From positions 1 through 6,688 of the forward strand of contig JAJZIF010000214.1 in NCBI GenBank assembly GCA_021810735.1: a stretch of 6,688 bases of DNA, given 5' to 3'. Positions 1 to 6,590 of the stretch are shown in pieces (within the stretch, counting starts at the first letter, position 1; the number at the start of each line of letters is the position of its first letter). Source of the stretch: Acidobacteriota bacterium (GTDB lineage Bacteria; Acidobacteriota; Terriglobia; Terriglobales; Acidobacteriaceae). A model generated the notes under the pieces. That model saw only the letters and a program-made list of their open reading frames with translations. It was not told where the DNA came from and ran no database searches. A program made the translations under genes and the position numbers.

Positions 1-2
1 TG

Positions 3-542
3 CTGGCGGTTCAGATTCTTTGGATCAATCTCATCACCGACGGCGCACCGGCTCTCGCGCTCGGCCTTGAACCGCCCTCGGGCGAGGTTATGGCTCGAAC
101 TCCTTCTTCTGCCGGGGCAAGGATGATCGACCGCGCCATGATGACCAACATTGCCGCAGTCGCCGCGATCATGGCCGCGGGGACGCTTTATGTGTTTTTC
201 ACGACCGGCGGAAGCATGGAACTGCGCCGGACCATGGCTTTCACCACCCTGATTCTTTTCCAGCTCTTCAACGCTTTTCAAGCGCGATCCAGCACGCACA
301 GCGTATTCTCCGGCATCTTTCGGAATACCTGGCTGTGGATCACAATTGGCGCCATGCTGCTGCTGCAGATCCTCGTATTGGACATGCCTGCCATAGCCAA
401 CGCCTTTGGCGTTGTTCCACTTCCGGCGTCCCTCTGGCTGCGCTCGACTCTGGCAGCAAGCAGTGTGATCTGGGGCATGGAAGTGGTGAAATGGTGGCGG
501 CGATATTTGTCTAGAAGAAGAAATGCGGTGAACGCGCGCTGA
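3..542 (+). CDS. P-type cation-transporting ATPase, C-terminal fragment (Ca2+-ATPase-like)
   Basis: This is the last 179 residues of a P-type ATPase (P2 type, cation ATPase C-terminal domain), which pumps cations across the inner membrane using ATP. The frame is open from the left edge, so the catalytic DKTG, nucleotide-binding and actuator domains lie outside the window. The segment begins in transmembrane helix M6 with N-L-I-T-D-G at residues 9-14, matching the SERCA M6 cation-binding Asn/Thr/Asp. Four further hydrophobic segments follow at about 44-67 (M7), 78-95 (M8), 109-127 (M9) and 143-165 (M10), giving the normal family ending. M8 reads F-Q-L-F-N-A-F, with Gln (residue 87) where SERCA has the site I Glu; PMCA-type pumps also have Gln there, which suggests a single Ca2+-type site. 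The tail is basic (R/K-rich) after M10. An ATG at 90 is internal, not the true start. The stop lies 18 bp before the next gene, suggesting an operon. Family is secure; the transported ion is inferred. Confidence 0.93.
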   Translation: MAVQILWINLITDGAPALALGLEPPSGEVMARTPSSAGARMIDRAMMTNIAAVAAIMAAGTLYVFFTTGGSMELRRTMAFTTLILFQLFNAFQARSSTHSVFSGIFRNTWLWITIGAMLLLQILVLDMPAIANAFGVVPLPASLWLRSTLAASSVIWGMEVVKWWRRYLSRRRNAVNAR

Positions 543-544
543 AC

Positions 545-549
545 CGGAG
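545..549 (+). promoter_or_regulatory. Ribosome binding site of the AI-2E family gene
   Basis: CGGAG lies 11 bases before the ATG at 561, within the 18-bp gap after the ATPase stop codon. Spacing is a little long. It is the only purine-rich candidate in the gap, and it supports the 561 start over the in-frame ATG at 591, which has only a weak AGGA upstream. Confidence 0.5.
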
Positions 550-560
550 CATAATCATCC

Positions 561-1628
561 ATGTCCGAAACCGATGCAGGACGGCAAAAGATGACTTTTA
601 GCTGGAAAACCGTTGCGCTGTTTCTCCTCACGCTGGCAGTTCTACTGCTCTGCATGATGATGTTGCGGGCCTTTCTGGCAGCCATTGTCGGAGCCGTAGT
701 GCTGGCGGTTGCAACCCAGGGTCCGTTCCGATGGCTGCGGAGGAAGGTTCGGAATGCGACTGGCGCTGCTACCATCGCATTGTCCATCACCACCATCAGT
801 GTCATTGTCCCCGGACTTTTTCTGGGAGGCATCGTTGCGCAGTACGCCCTAAACATCAGCAAGATGCTGCGAAACGGCACTGTAGCAAAGGGCCTTGTAG
901 ACGCGGTGGATCATCATCCCTTGCTCGTTTCAATCATGCAGGAAAGTTCCAACTTCCTTGCATGGACTAAAGCTGCGGAGAAGGCCGGCGCGTTCCTGAC
1001 ATCTCAACTAGTTGCACTGTTAAGTAACTCTGCAGCGGCAGTCACGCAAACGATCATCATGCTGTTTCTGCTTTTCTTTTTGTATCGAGACGGTGAAGCT
1101 GCATTGGATTTTCTATATAAGCTATTGCCCTTGGAGGGCGCCGAGGCGCGCACCCTGGTAAAAGGAGTGGAAGAGACCATCCGCGCCACGTTCCTGGGAC
1201 ACTTCGTCGTTGCGGCAATTCAGGGCCTCGTAGCTGGAATCATCTTTGCTGTGCTCGGCGTCGGTGACGCGGCCTTGCTGGGACTCCTGACCGCGATTGC
1301 CGCCATCATTCCCTATTTTGGCGCATTCGTGGTCTGGCTGCCCGTCGCAGTCTATCTTGGCCTGAATGGCCATTGGATGAAAGCAATCATTCTTATGGTC
1401 ATCGGCACGCTGGTCATCAGCACGCTCGACAATTTTCTTTATCCCATTCTGGTGGGCGCTCAATTACGCCAGCACTCGGCCATCATTTTTCTCGCGCTCC
1501 TCGGCGGAGTGTGGCTCTTCGGGATATCCGGCCTGATCCTCGGCCCGGTCATCTTCTCCATGATGGCTTCTCTGCTGACCATCTGGCATGCCAGAAACCA
1601 TGCACCTGAGTTCACCGGGAGCGCGTAA
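561..1628 (+). CDS. AI-2E family transporter (PerM/YdiK-type integral membrane protein)
   Basis: This 355-residue polytopic inner-membrane protein belongs to the AI-2E transporter family (formerly UPF0118), whose members have been reported as autoinducer-2 exporters or Na+/H+ antiporters; many are uncharacterised. Visible layout: two N-terminal hydrophobic helices (about 17-53), a third at 70-92, a poorly hydrophobic stretch (about 95-155), then a helix at 157-174 ending in the typical F-F-L-Y-R-D-G (172-178). The conserved C-terminal half contains G-H-F-V-V-A-A-I-Q-G (213-222), the I-P-Y-F-G motif (250-254), V-W-L-P (258-261), D-N-F-L-Y-P (290-295; the family usually has Arg before Pro), and G-G-V-W-L-F-G-I-S-G-L-I-L-G-P (315-329). 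Length is normal for the family. The gene follows the P-type ATPase by 18 bp and is probably co-transcribed with it. No substrate can be read from the sequence. An alternative start at 591 would remove ten residues without touching a helix. Confidence 0.93.
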   Translation: MSETDAGRQKMTFSWKTVALFLLTLAVLLLCMMMLRAFLAAIVGAVVLAVATQGPFRWLRRKVRNATGAATIALSITTISVIVPGLFLGGIVAQYALNISKMLRNGTVAKGLVDAVDHHPLLVSIMQESSNFLAWTKAAEKAGAFLTSQLVALLSNSAAAVTQTIIMLFLLFFLYRDGEAALDFLYKLLPLEGAEARTLVKGVEETIRATFLGHFVVAAIQGLVAGIIFAVLGVGDAALLGLLTAIAAIIPYFGAFVVWLPVAVYLGLNGHWMKAIILMVIGTLVISTLDNFLYPILVGAQLRQHSAIIFLALLGGVWLFGISGLILGPVIFSMMASLLTIWHARNHAPEFTGSA

Positions 1629-1731
1629 AACAGCTCTGGCTGGTGCACTTACGTGTTGCGAGTCGTGCGGATCAATCTGTGGAATTGCGTCTCATCCTCC
1701 CCATTGGATGGCTTCCTTCGACCCATCACAA

Positions 1732-1753
1732 GGTTCTCCCGATAGGGAGGACC
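1732..1753. terminator. GC-rich hairpin between convergent genes, candidate terminator
   Basis: GGTTCTCCC (1732-1740) and GGGAGGACC (1745-1753) form a 9-bp stem closing a GATA tetraloop, with one G-T wobble when read on the plus strand. On the minus strand that pair becomes a C-A mismatch, so the plus-strand RNA folds better. It sits in the 126-bp gap between the stop of the AI-2E family gene (1628) and the stop of the minus-strand lipoprotein gene (1755), only one base beyond the latter. Neither side has a real T-tract, so a classical intrinsic terminator is not proven; it may act bidirectionally or as an RNA 3'-end stabiliser. Confidence 0.4.
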
Positions 1754-1754
1754 C

Positions 1755-4700
1755 TCAATGCAAAATCATATTCGTCACATAGATGCCCGCTCCCACCTCA
1801 CCTGTGCTCGCATTTTCCATGCCTGCATTGATGACCAGCCAGTTGCCGCGCAGCCCTTCGCGCTCGACGCCCACGCTGGTAATAATCGATCCCGATGGAG
1901 CTTCCGGATCGATCGTGAGGCCAGACATGGTGGTGTCGCACACGGTTTCAACGGGTACTGTGGTTGGCCCTTGCGTAACGTAAATTCCGTCGACCGGGCC
2001 TGTCCTTGCTTTGAAAACAACCTGGTAGGTATCACCCCCCTGGCCTGCCACAGCCAGGAACGAAGAGGAGCGCCAGCGAGGCGGTTCCGGAACAACATCT
2101 TCGCCCGAATCCCCGCCGCCTACTCCCGGCGGTCGACCCGAGAAGTTCCAGTAGACAAAGTCAACGAAGTCAACGGTTGTTCTGGCAACCTCCGTGAGTG
2201 TTCCGGTCAGCATGTCATAGACAAAGATGCCCTGATGAACGGGAACCTGTGCGTTGTATCCATTGGGGTACTGCTGCTGGCAAGTTTGCAGCAAACCCTG
2301 CTCCCCTTCTGTCGGACAGATCAAGGTGACGGTTCTCATCTCCGTGCCCCATGCACCCCAAAAGGCAAGGAAGCGTCCATCGAAAGAAAGTCCTTCGCCC
2401 AGACGGTTAAACCGCGCCGAGTCTCCTTCTCCTGGAACCAGATCTCCGATGCCGACGATTGTCTTGAGTGCCGGAGACGGCGAAAGCGGCGCGGCGTAAA
2501 TACCACCCAGGGTTGGAGCATCTTCGTTATCCAGTCCGACGAATACGACCGTCCCGCCTTCTGCACTCGGAGGAGCCGTAGAGCCAAAAACAGTCGTTCC
2601 GCCCGCAGGTTGATTGGGAATTAAAGTGTTCGAATTCGCGATGAGCTCTACTGGCGATTTGCCGTCCTGCGTGATCAGATCGCGATAGTAGACGCCAGTC
2701 TTCCCGATGTCGCCTACCGTATAGTTGCCTTTAAAGACGATAGTGGTGCCATTTGTAATCGCGGGCGATCCCGGGAACTGATCAAAACGTGTGCCCGGTG
2801 CTTCTCCCGGAACCTGCATATAGGAAAAGTCCGCAAGCAAACCGAATAGCCCGATGCCAGTGGAAAGCTGACCCGTCGCATTGGTATAGACGCCAGCGCT
2901 TCCTATGCGGGATTCTGTAGAGTCCGGCAGCGTATAAGACCAGACCGGCTTATGCTGAGCTCTGAAGGCCACTGCCGCAACATTCTGATCGATGCGCGGA
3001 AACGACGGAAACTGGGTGAACGTCGCATAGCTGCCGTTATATAGTGTGTTGTTCGGTTGAGGAACTACGGTCGCGTTATCCGCAACCTTTGCCAGTTGTG
3101 GAGTTCCTGCGCCGCTGAAATCAAGCGTGTAGATTCCAACTACCGGCCCTGATCCACCTTTGCTTTGGCCTTTGAACACGACAACACCATGTTGATTGAT
3201 GGATGGCTGGTTAAAGCTATTGAAAGTTCGGTCCATTCCCGGGATGAACGATTTATTGTTGGCCGCCGTCCGCCAGTTCACGTTTGCCCGGCCATGAATG
3301 ACCAGCGAGACGGCACCGGAATTTCCTCCACCTGGTCCGGGGTTCGTCACCGTCAGCACTAGCTGTCCGCTATCCGCAATGAGAGCCGCCGGAAGAGCGA
3401 TTTGAAGTCCCGTGTCTGACACAGCAGTCGGAGTCAGTTGTGTAGTCCCGGCCATGACAGAAGATCCCGGTACGAAGTCTGCGCCGTACAGCGTAACTGG
3501 TATCCCGTCGCCTCCCGCCGTAACACTTAGCGGGGAAACAGAATGCACCACCGGAACCGGATTCTCCACTGTGAATTCCAGCTTGCTGGAAGATCCGCCT
3601 CCAGGCGCCGGGCTGATCGCCCGGATGGAAATCACTCCTCCTCTTGGAAAGGCATACTTAGGCACCATCAGGCTCATGTGGCCATGATCCGAAGAGGTAG
3701 GACGGAGCATAACGTTCCCAAACTCAATCTCTGTCTGGGGCACAAAGTTATTTCCCACAATATTCAACGAGAATGCCTGGCTGGTTACCAGAACGCTCTG
3801 CGATGACAGCGTCGTCAGCTCTGGTACCGGATTGTAGATGGTGAACTGCAGAGCATTCGATGCTCCCCCGCCAGGTCCAGGATTGTTCACTGTCACCGGC
3901 AACACCGCGCCACCCGTCACGGCCGTAGCGGGGATCAGCACATCCATCTGCGTGACCGTAGAAGAAACAGGCGTGAGGGACAATGAGCCAAATTCCACGC
4001 TCGCGCCCGGTGCAAAGTGTGCGCCGGTAATCTGCAACGTAAAGTCGCTGGCGCCCGCGCTGACATTATCCGTCGATAGCGTCGTTATCATCGGCGCTGG
4101 ATTCTTAACCGTAAACTCAAGAGAATTGGACGCGCCCCCTCCTGGTCCAGGGTTCGACACACTCACCTGCAGCAACGCGGCCTGGGCAAGTAATGTCTCA
4201 GGAACAACTACCGACAGTTCACCACCGCTCATAATCTGGGCCGTCAGTTCCTCGGCTCCGAAATGCACCTTCGTTCCGGAGACGAAATTGCTCCCGTGAA
4301 CGGTGAGCGGCATTGCCGTGGTGCCCACCAGGCTGTTATCCAGGGAGAGCGAGCTCAAAGCCGGCACCGGATTGTTCACCGTGAATTCAAGCGAATTGGA
4401 CGCACCACCGCCCGGCCCGGGATTCACTGCCTTGATAGCAAACACCCCACTCGTCGCGAGCGCTGACTCCGGCACGGCCACGGTCAGTTGCGTAGGCGTA
4501 AGCACCGCAGTCTTCAGTTCCGTCGCACCTATCACGACAGTCGTCGCCGGAATAAAGTTCGCCCCTGTTATCTGAACAGATAATGCGGAACTGCCTAGAA
4601 TTGCGCTTGGCGTAGAAAGAGCAGAAATCGTCGGCATTGGATTCAGGATGGTGAAAGGTTGCATGTTGGATGTTCCGCCACCCGGCTCCGGATTCGTTAC

Positions 4701-5279
4701 TGCGACCTCTACACTCCCGCCTGTGGTGATGAGAGTGCCGGGAACCATGACTTCTATCTGCGTTGCAGACAAAGATTTCGGCTTCAGGCTCTGTCCGGCA
4801 AAATTCACCGTCGCGGAGGCTACGAATTCACTCCCTGTAAGCGTAAGGGAAAAATCGCCCGAGTTGGCAAGTACCTCCGTCAACGACAGAGATTGCAGTG
4901 TCGGCGCCGGATTCTTCACGGTGAACTCAAGAGCATTTGACATCCCCCCGCCGGGTGCCGGACTGGCTGCACTCACTTCAAGGGTTCTGGCAGTCAAAGT
5001 CAAATCATGCGGCACGGTAACCTTGATCTGCGTCTTACTCACGGATGAGGGAGTCAAGTCCGTCTGGTCGAATTGAATCACAGTACCCGTAACAAAGCCC
5101 GTTCCGTTGATCTGCAAAGTAAAGTCTGGATTGCCCACGGGAACGCTGTCGGTCGAAAGTGAACTGATCGTGGGTGCCGGATTGAACTGAGAAGAATAGT
5201 CTTTCGTGCCACAACCAACCATCAACAGGCAACCAATCGCTACGGCCGAAACACACAGTTGATTTAGATAGCGCTTCAT
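1755..5279 (-). CDS. IPT/TIG repeat lipoprotein with C-terminal propeller-like domain
   Basis: This predicted 1174-residue surface or periplasmic lipoprotein has no recognisable catalytic motif. It opens with a signal peptide (M-K-R, then a hydrophobic stretch to residue 22) and a lipobox M-V-G-C with the acylated Cys at 23. Seven tandem 90-residue IPT/TIG-like modules follow (33-662), each opening N-P-x-P and ending with a Pro-Gly-rich linker such as N-P-G-P-G-G-G-A-S-N. The C-terminal 512 residues carry about seven units of the pattern V-V-F-x-G...G-I-Y, resembling NxxGxxAF-type tandem repeats and suggesting a beta-propeller. The ATG at 5279 is preferred: it yields a compact signal peptide and follows AAGAGGG (5290-5284), whereas the in-frame ATG at 5297 has no usable ribosome site and adds six polar residues. 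The gene converges with the transporter pair and has no clear promoter in its 190-bp upstream gap. A role in adhesion or ligand binding is an inference; the domain architecture is seen directly. Confidence 0.93.
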   Translation of the reverse strand: MKRYLNQLCVSAVAIGCLLMVGCGTKDYSSQFNPAPTISSLSTDSVPVGNPDFTLQINGTGFVTGTVIQFDQTDLTPSSVSKTQIKVTVPHDLTLTARTLEVSAASPAPGGGMSNALEFTVKNPAPTLQSLSLTEVLANSGDFSLTLTGSEFVASATVNFAGQSLKPKSLSATQIEVMVPGTLITTGGSVEVAVTNPEPGGGTSNMQPFTILNPMPTISALSTPSAILGSSALSVQITGANFIPATTVVIGATELKTAVLTPTQLTVAVPESALATSGVFAIKAVNPGPGGGASNSLEFTVNNPVPALSSLSLDNSLVGTTAMPLTVHGSNFVSGTKVHFGAEELTAQIMSGGELSVVVPETLLAQAALLQVSVSNPGPGGGASNSLEFTVKNPAPMITTLSTDNVSAGASDFTLQITGAHFAPGASVEFGSLSLTPVSSTVTQMDVLIPATAVTGGAVLPVTVNNPGPGGGASNALQFTIYNPVPELTTLSSQSVLVTSQAFSLNIVGNNFVPQTEIEFGNVMLRPTSSDHGHMSLMVPKYAFPRGGVISIRAISPAPGGGSSSKLEFTVENPVPVVHSVSPLSVTAGGDGIPVTLYGADFVPGSSVMAGTTQLTPTAVSDTGLQIALPAALIADSGQLVLTVTNPGPGGGNSGAVSLVIHGRANVNWRTAANNKSFIPGMDRTFNSFNQPSINQHGVVVFKGQSKGGSGPVVGIYTLDFSGAGTPQLAKVADNATVVPQPNNTLYNGSYATFTQFPSFPRIDQNVAAVAFRAQHKPVWSYTLPDSTESRIGSAGVYTNATGQLSTGIGLFGLLADFSYMQVPGEAPGTRFDQFPGSPAITNGTTIVFKGNYTVGDIGKTGVYYRDLITQDGKSPVELIANSNTLIPNQPAGGTTVFGSTAPPSAEGGTVVFVGLDNEDAPTLGGIYAAPLSPSPALKTIVGIGDLVPGEGDSARFNRLGEGLSFDGRFLAFWGAWGTEMRTVTLICPTEGEQGLLQTCQQQYPNGYNAQVPVHQGIFVYDMLTGTLTEVARTTVDFVDFVYWNFSGRPPGVGGGDSGEDVVPEPPRWRSSSFLAVAGQGGDTYQVVFKARTGPVDGIYVTQGPTTVPVETVCDTTMSGLTIDPEAPSGSIITSVGVEREGLRGNWLVINAGMENASTGEVGAGIYVTNMILH
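1758..3293 (-). repeat. C-terminal domain of about seven propeller-like repeat units
   Basis: In residues 663-1174 of the lipoprotein, a strand of the type V-V-F-x-G recurs with its aromatic at 702, 772, 849, 913, 973 and 1089, and with Ile 1150 in the last copy. Each is followed by G-I/V-Y/F at 715, 796, 862, 926, 1017, 1098 and 1165. Successive G-I-Y motifs are 81, 66, 64, 91, 81 and 67 residues apart, a normal blade size. Between them lie V-P-G or I-P turns and F-x-x-F segments, as in NxxGxxAF tandem-repeat proteins. Seven units, with the chain ending just after the seventh, suggest a closed seven-bladed beta-propeller. This is inferred from motif spacing, not from a structural comparison. 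Confidence 0.55.
3294..5183 (-). repeat. Seven tandem 90-codon IPT/TIG modules
   Basis: Within the lipoprotein gene, seven units of exactly 270 bp run in register without a single indel: 5183-4914, 4913-4644, 4643-4374, 4373-4104, 4103-3834, 3833-3564 and 3563-3294. Each unit starts N-P-x-P near a T/S-L-S or S-V-S motif, has a conserved G-x-x-F at about position 27-30, V-P or L-P at about 57-58, and ends P-x-P-G-G-G-x-S followed by a short beta-strand such as L-E-F-T-V. The pattern fits Ig-like IPT/TIG folds (transcription factor/plexin type) found in extracellular bacterial proteins. The last unit is the most divergent and leads directly into the C-terminal domain. Confidence 0.9.
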
Positions 5280-5470
5280 GGAACCCTCTTTCTGCATCCC
5301 TGGAACGAGGCAACTTCGTGCTGCGTGCTGCCTAAAATCATCAGATCAAGCTACTTTCTCTGGCCCGTCTTCACATTCCTCTGTCATAAGTCTGATCGAA
5401 GGCTCTGATCTTAATCTCTGCCCCGGTCCCGAACCATTCCCAATCAACCTCACCCGGCAATCATTGCGTA
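5280..5470. other. Upstream region of the lipoprotein gene
   Basis: This 190-bp gap separates two minus-strand frames. I see no convincing -35/-10 pair for the lipoprotein. It contains a direct repeat of TCTGATC (5391-5397 and 5404-5410, 13 bp apart, about one helical turn) and a perfect 11-bp palindrome, GCAAT-C-ATTGC (5457-5467), just after the stop of the upstream frame. Either could be a protein-binding site. The palindrome has too short a loop to be an RNA hairpin terminator. Confidence 0.3.
5284..5290 (-). promoter_or_regulatory. Ribosome binding site deciding the lipoprotein start
   Basis: On the minus strand AAGAGGG stands four bases before the ATG at 5279. It supports that start rather than the upstream in-frame ATG at 5297, where CCAGGG abuts the start codon with no spacer. 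Confidence 0.6.
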
Positions 5471-6082
5471 TTAAATTCCTGAGGTGTGAGGCGCATGGAC
5501 AGCGTTGAAACAGGCCTGGGTCCCGTTGCCCACGATCGTTGTAGCCGTCGTTCGTCGGTCACATCGCAGACCTTCTCCCTCTAGATCGTTCGTGTTGATC
5601 TGGATCATAAGCTTCGCATTGGAAGCGGCCTCAGCGCCCGGCATTGTTCTGTCGAGTGCCGGTATGATTGCCGCCGGATTCGGCTCTGGAATCCTGTGCA
5701 TGCCATCGACTCTTCCCGTCGAAGCCCTAAACGCAGCTTCAAATGTCTCTGGAGCAAGCCCGGCAAACACGACGTGCTGTGAGAGCTTAAGCAATCGCGA
5801 AATCAGCCGTAATTCCTCTTGTGCGTCGTCACAATTGATTGATCTCGTTGGCGGCGTTTCAGCAAGCATTCCAACAAGAGGCCGACTGGTGAAGTCGCTG
5901 CCATCAGTACCAGTCATCGTGACAATCGGATTTCCAGTGAAAGCTCCAAGAACGGAAGCTCTGCATTCACCCGGAGCCCTGCTTATCGCCGTTACCGACA
6001 GCCCCACTGTCCTGGCAGGAAGATCCTTTGGGGCAACAACCAGCAATTGATTGGGAAGAACGCGACTCAATCGCTCACTCAC
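5471..6082 (-). CDS. Hypothetical protein, 203 residues, no family recognised
   Basis: I do not recognise this protein. The best start is the GTG at 6082, because AAGGAG (6095-6090) lies seven bases upstream; the farther in-frame ATG at 6139 has no ribosome site and would add 19 residues. The product reads M-S-E-R-L-S-R-V-L-P, then a hydrophobic strand L-L-V-V-A-P-K-D-L-P (residues 13-22), a mixed Gly/Thr-rich region, a likely amphipathic helix with E-E-L-R-L-I-S-R-L-L-K-L (about 89-100), a hydrophobic V-V-F-A-G-L (104-109), and a Cys/Thr-rich tail. It has no signal peptide and no transmembrane helix. Base usage at codon position 1 favours purines, as in real genes, but third-position GC is only about half, so coding bias is weak. 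A plus-strand frame of similar length overlaps it but lacks a good start. The gene may be genuine, lineage-restricted or decaying. It points the same way as the lipoprotein, 190 bp upstream of it, so co-transcription is possible but unproven. Confidence 0.45.
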   Translation of the reverse strand: MSERLSRVLPNQLLVVAPKDLPARTVGLSVTAISRAPGECRASVLGAFTGNPIVTMTGTDGSDFTSRPLVGMLAETPPTRSINCDDAQEELRLISRLLKLSQHVVFAGLAPETFEAAFRASTGRVDGMHRIPEPNPAAIIPALDRTMPGAEAASNAKLMIQINTNDLEGEGLRCDRRTTATTIVGNGTQACFNAVHAPHTSGI

Positions 6083-6089
6083 GAGTGAT

Positions 6090-6095
6090 CTCCTT
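6090..6095 (-). promoter_or_regulatory. Strong Shine-Dalgarno before the GTG start of the hypothetical protein
   Basis: AAGGAG on the minus strand lies seven bases ahead of GTG at 6082, near-ideal spacing. This is the main evidence that the unassigned frame is translated, and it selects the GTG over the upstream ATG. Confidence 0.55.
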
Positions 6096-6187
6096 ACCTG
6101 CTCGTTAAGATGTGAGGAGATAGCGCAAGGTGGTCTCATCGACAGTAGGACGCGATCTTAATCTTATAGATACGGCATCAGGTGTCA

Positions 6188-6197
6188 GTTATACCAC
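6188..6197 (-). promoter_or_regulatory. Candidate extended -10 promoter for the hypothetical protein
   Basis: The minus strand reads TGGTATAAC (6196-6188): a TGn element directly before TATAAC, five of six bases of the -10 consensus. No good -35 lies 17 bp upstream (GTTTTG at best), which extended -10 promoters tolerate. Transcription would start near 6181 and leave a leader of about 100 bases before the GTG at 6082. A rival pair is CTGACA (6188-6183) with TAAGAT (6166-6161), spaced 16 bp. Confidence 0.3.
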
Positions 6198-6590
6198 TCT
6201 GCTATAAGTACAAAACTTTGCAATGACGAACTCTCAAACAACAGGCTTCATGCTCGCCGCAAAGACCTCGCATTCAACGCAGCCGCGAATACTGCAACTG
6301 AGCTACATCCTTTACCGGGTAGCGGTCACTCCACTCTTTATATGAAGCTAGACAGATGAGCTCCTATTTACCACTCTGACATTACTTCTCAGAGCTTCAT
6401 CCTTGATGACCTGTCAGGGCTGTGCAGTTGCCCCATCGAACCGATCCGTTTTTGCGAATGATGGCGCAAGCTCAAATGATTCGGCGCGTCAACGCGAGAG
6501 TCGTAAGCGTCCGGATTTGCTTTTAATTACCCACATCTTGCGTAGCGAGGAGAAACCCTAGCAGCCCGTGGTATAAGTAGCTATTTTCTG

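Noticed and set aside
278..880. Minus-strand frame of 200 codons across the ATPase/AI-2E junction
   Set aside because: It is antisense to two well-supported genes, with a composition typical of shadow frames.
1758..2624. Plus-strand open frame of 288 codons opposite the lipoprotein C-terminal half
   Set aside because: It is entirely antisense to a gene with clear repeat structure, has no ribosome site, and its Arg/Ser/Cys-rich product matches no family.
3838..5076. Several plus-strand open frames with repeated P-P-P-G-x-G-F motifs
   Set aside because: The motif is the reverse-strand reading of the Gly/Pro-rich linkers of the IPT/TIG modules, so these are shadows.
5495..5584. Short plus-strand frame (29 codons) with a GAGG-like sequence before its ATG
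   Set aside because: It is very short, antisense to the end of another frame, and shows no recognisable features.
5505..6050. Plus-strand frame of 181 codons with a hydrophobic stretch
   Set aside because: It begins at a TTG without a ribosome site and overlaps the minus-strand frame, which has AAGGAG at good spacing. It is Ala/Ser-rich, as antisense readings often are. I cannot exclude it fully.
5471..6082. Assignment of the hypothetical protein to CpaB/SAF-domain pilus proteins
   Set aside because: Only a short N-terminal strand looks similar. There is no signal anchor, no downstream conserved region and no pilus gene nearby.
6223..6345. 40-codon plus-strand frame with a hydrophobic C terminus
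   Set aside because: No ribosome site precedes its ATG and the length is within chance expectation.
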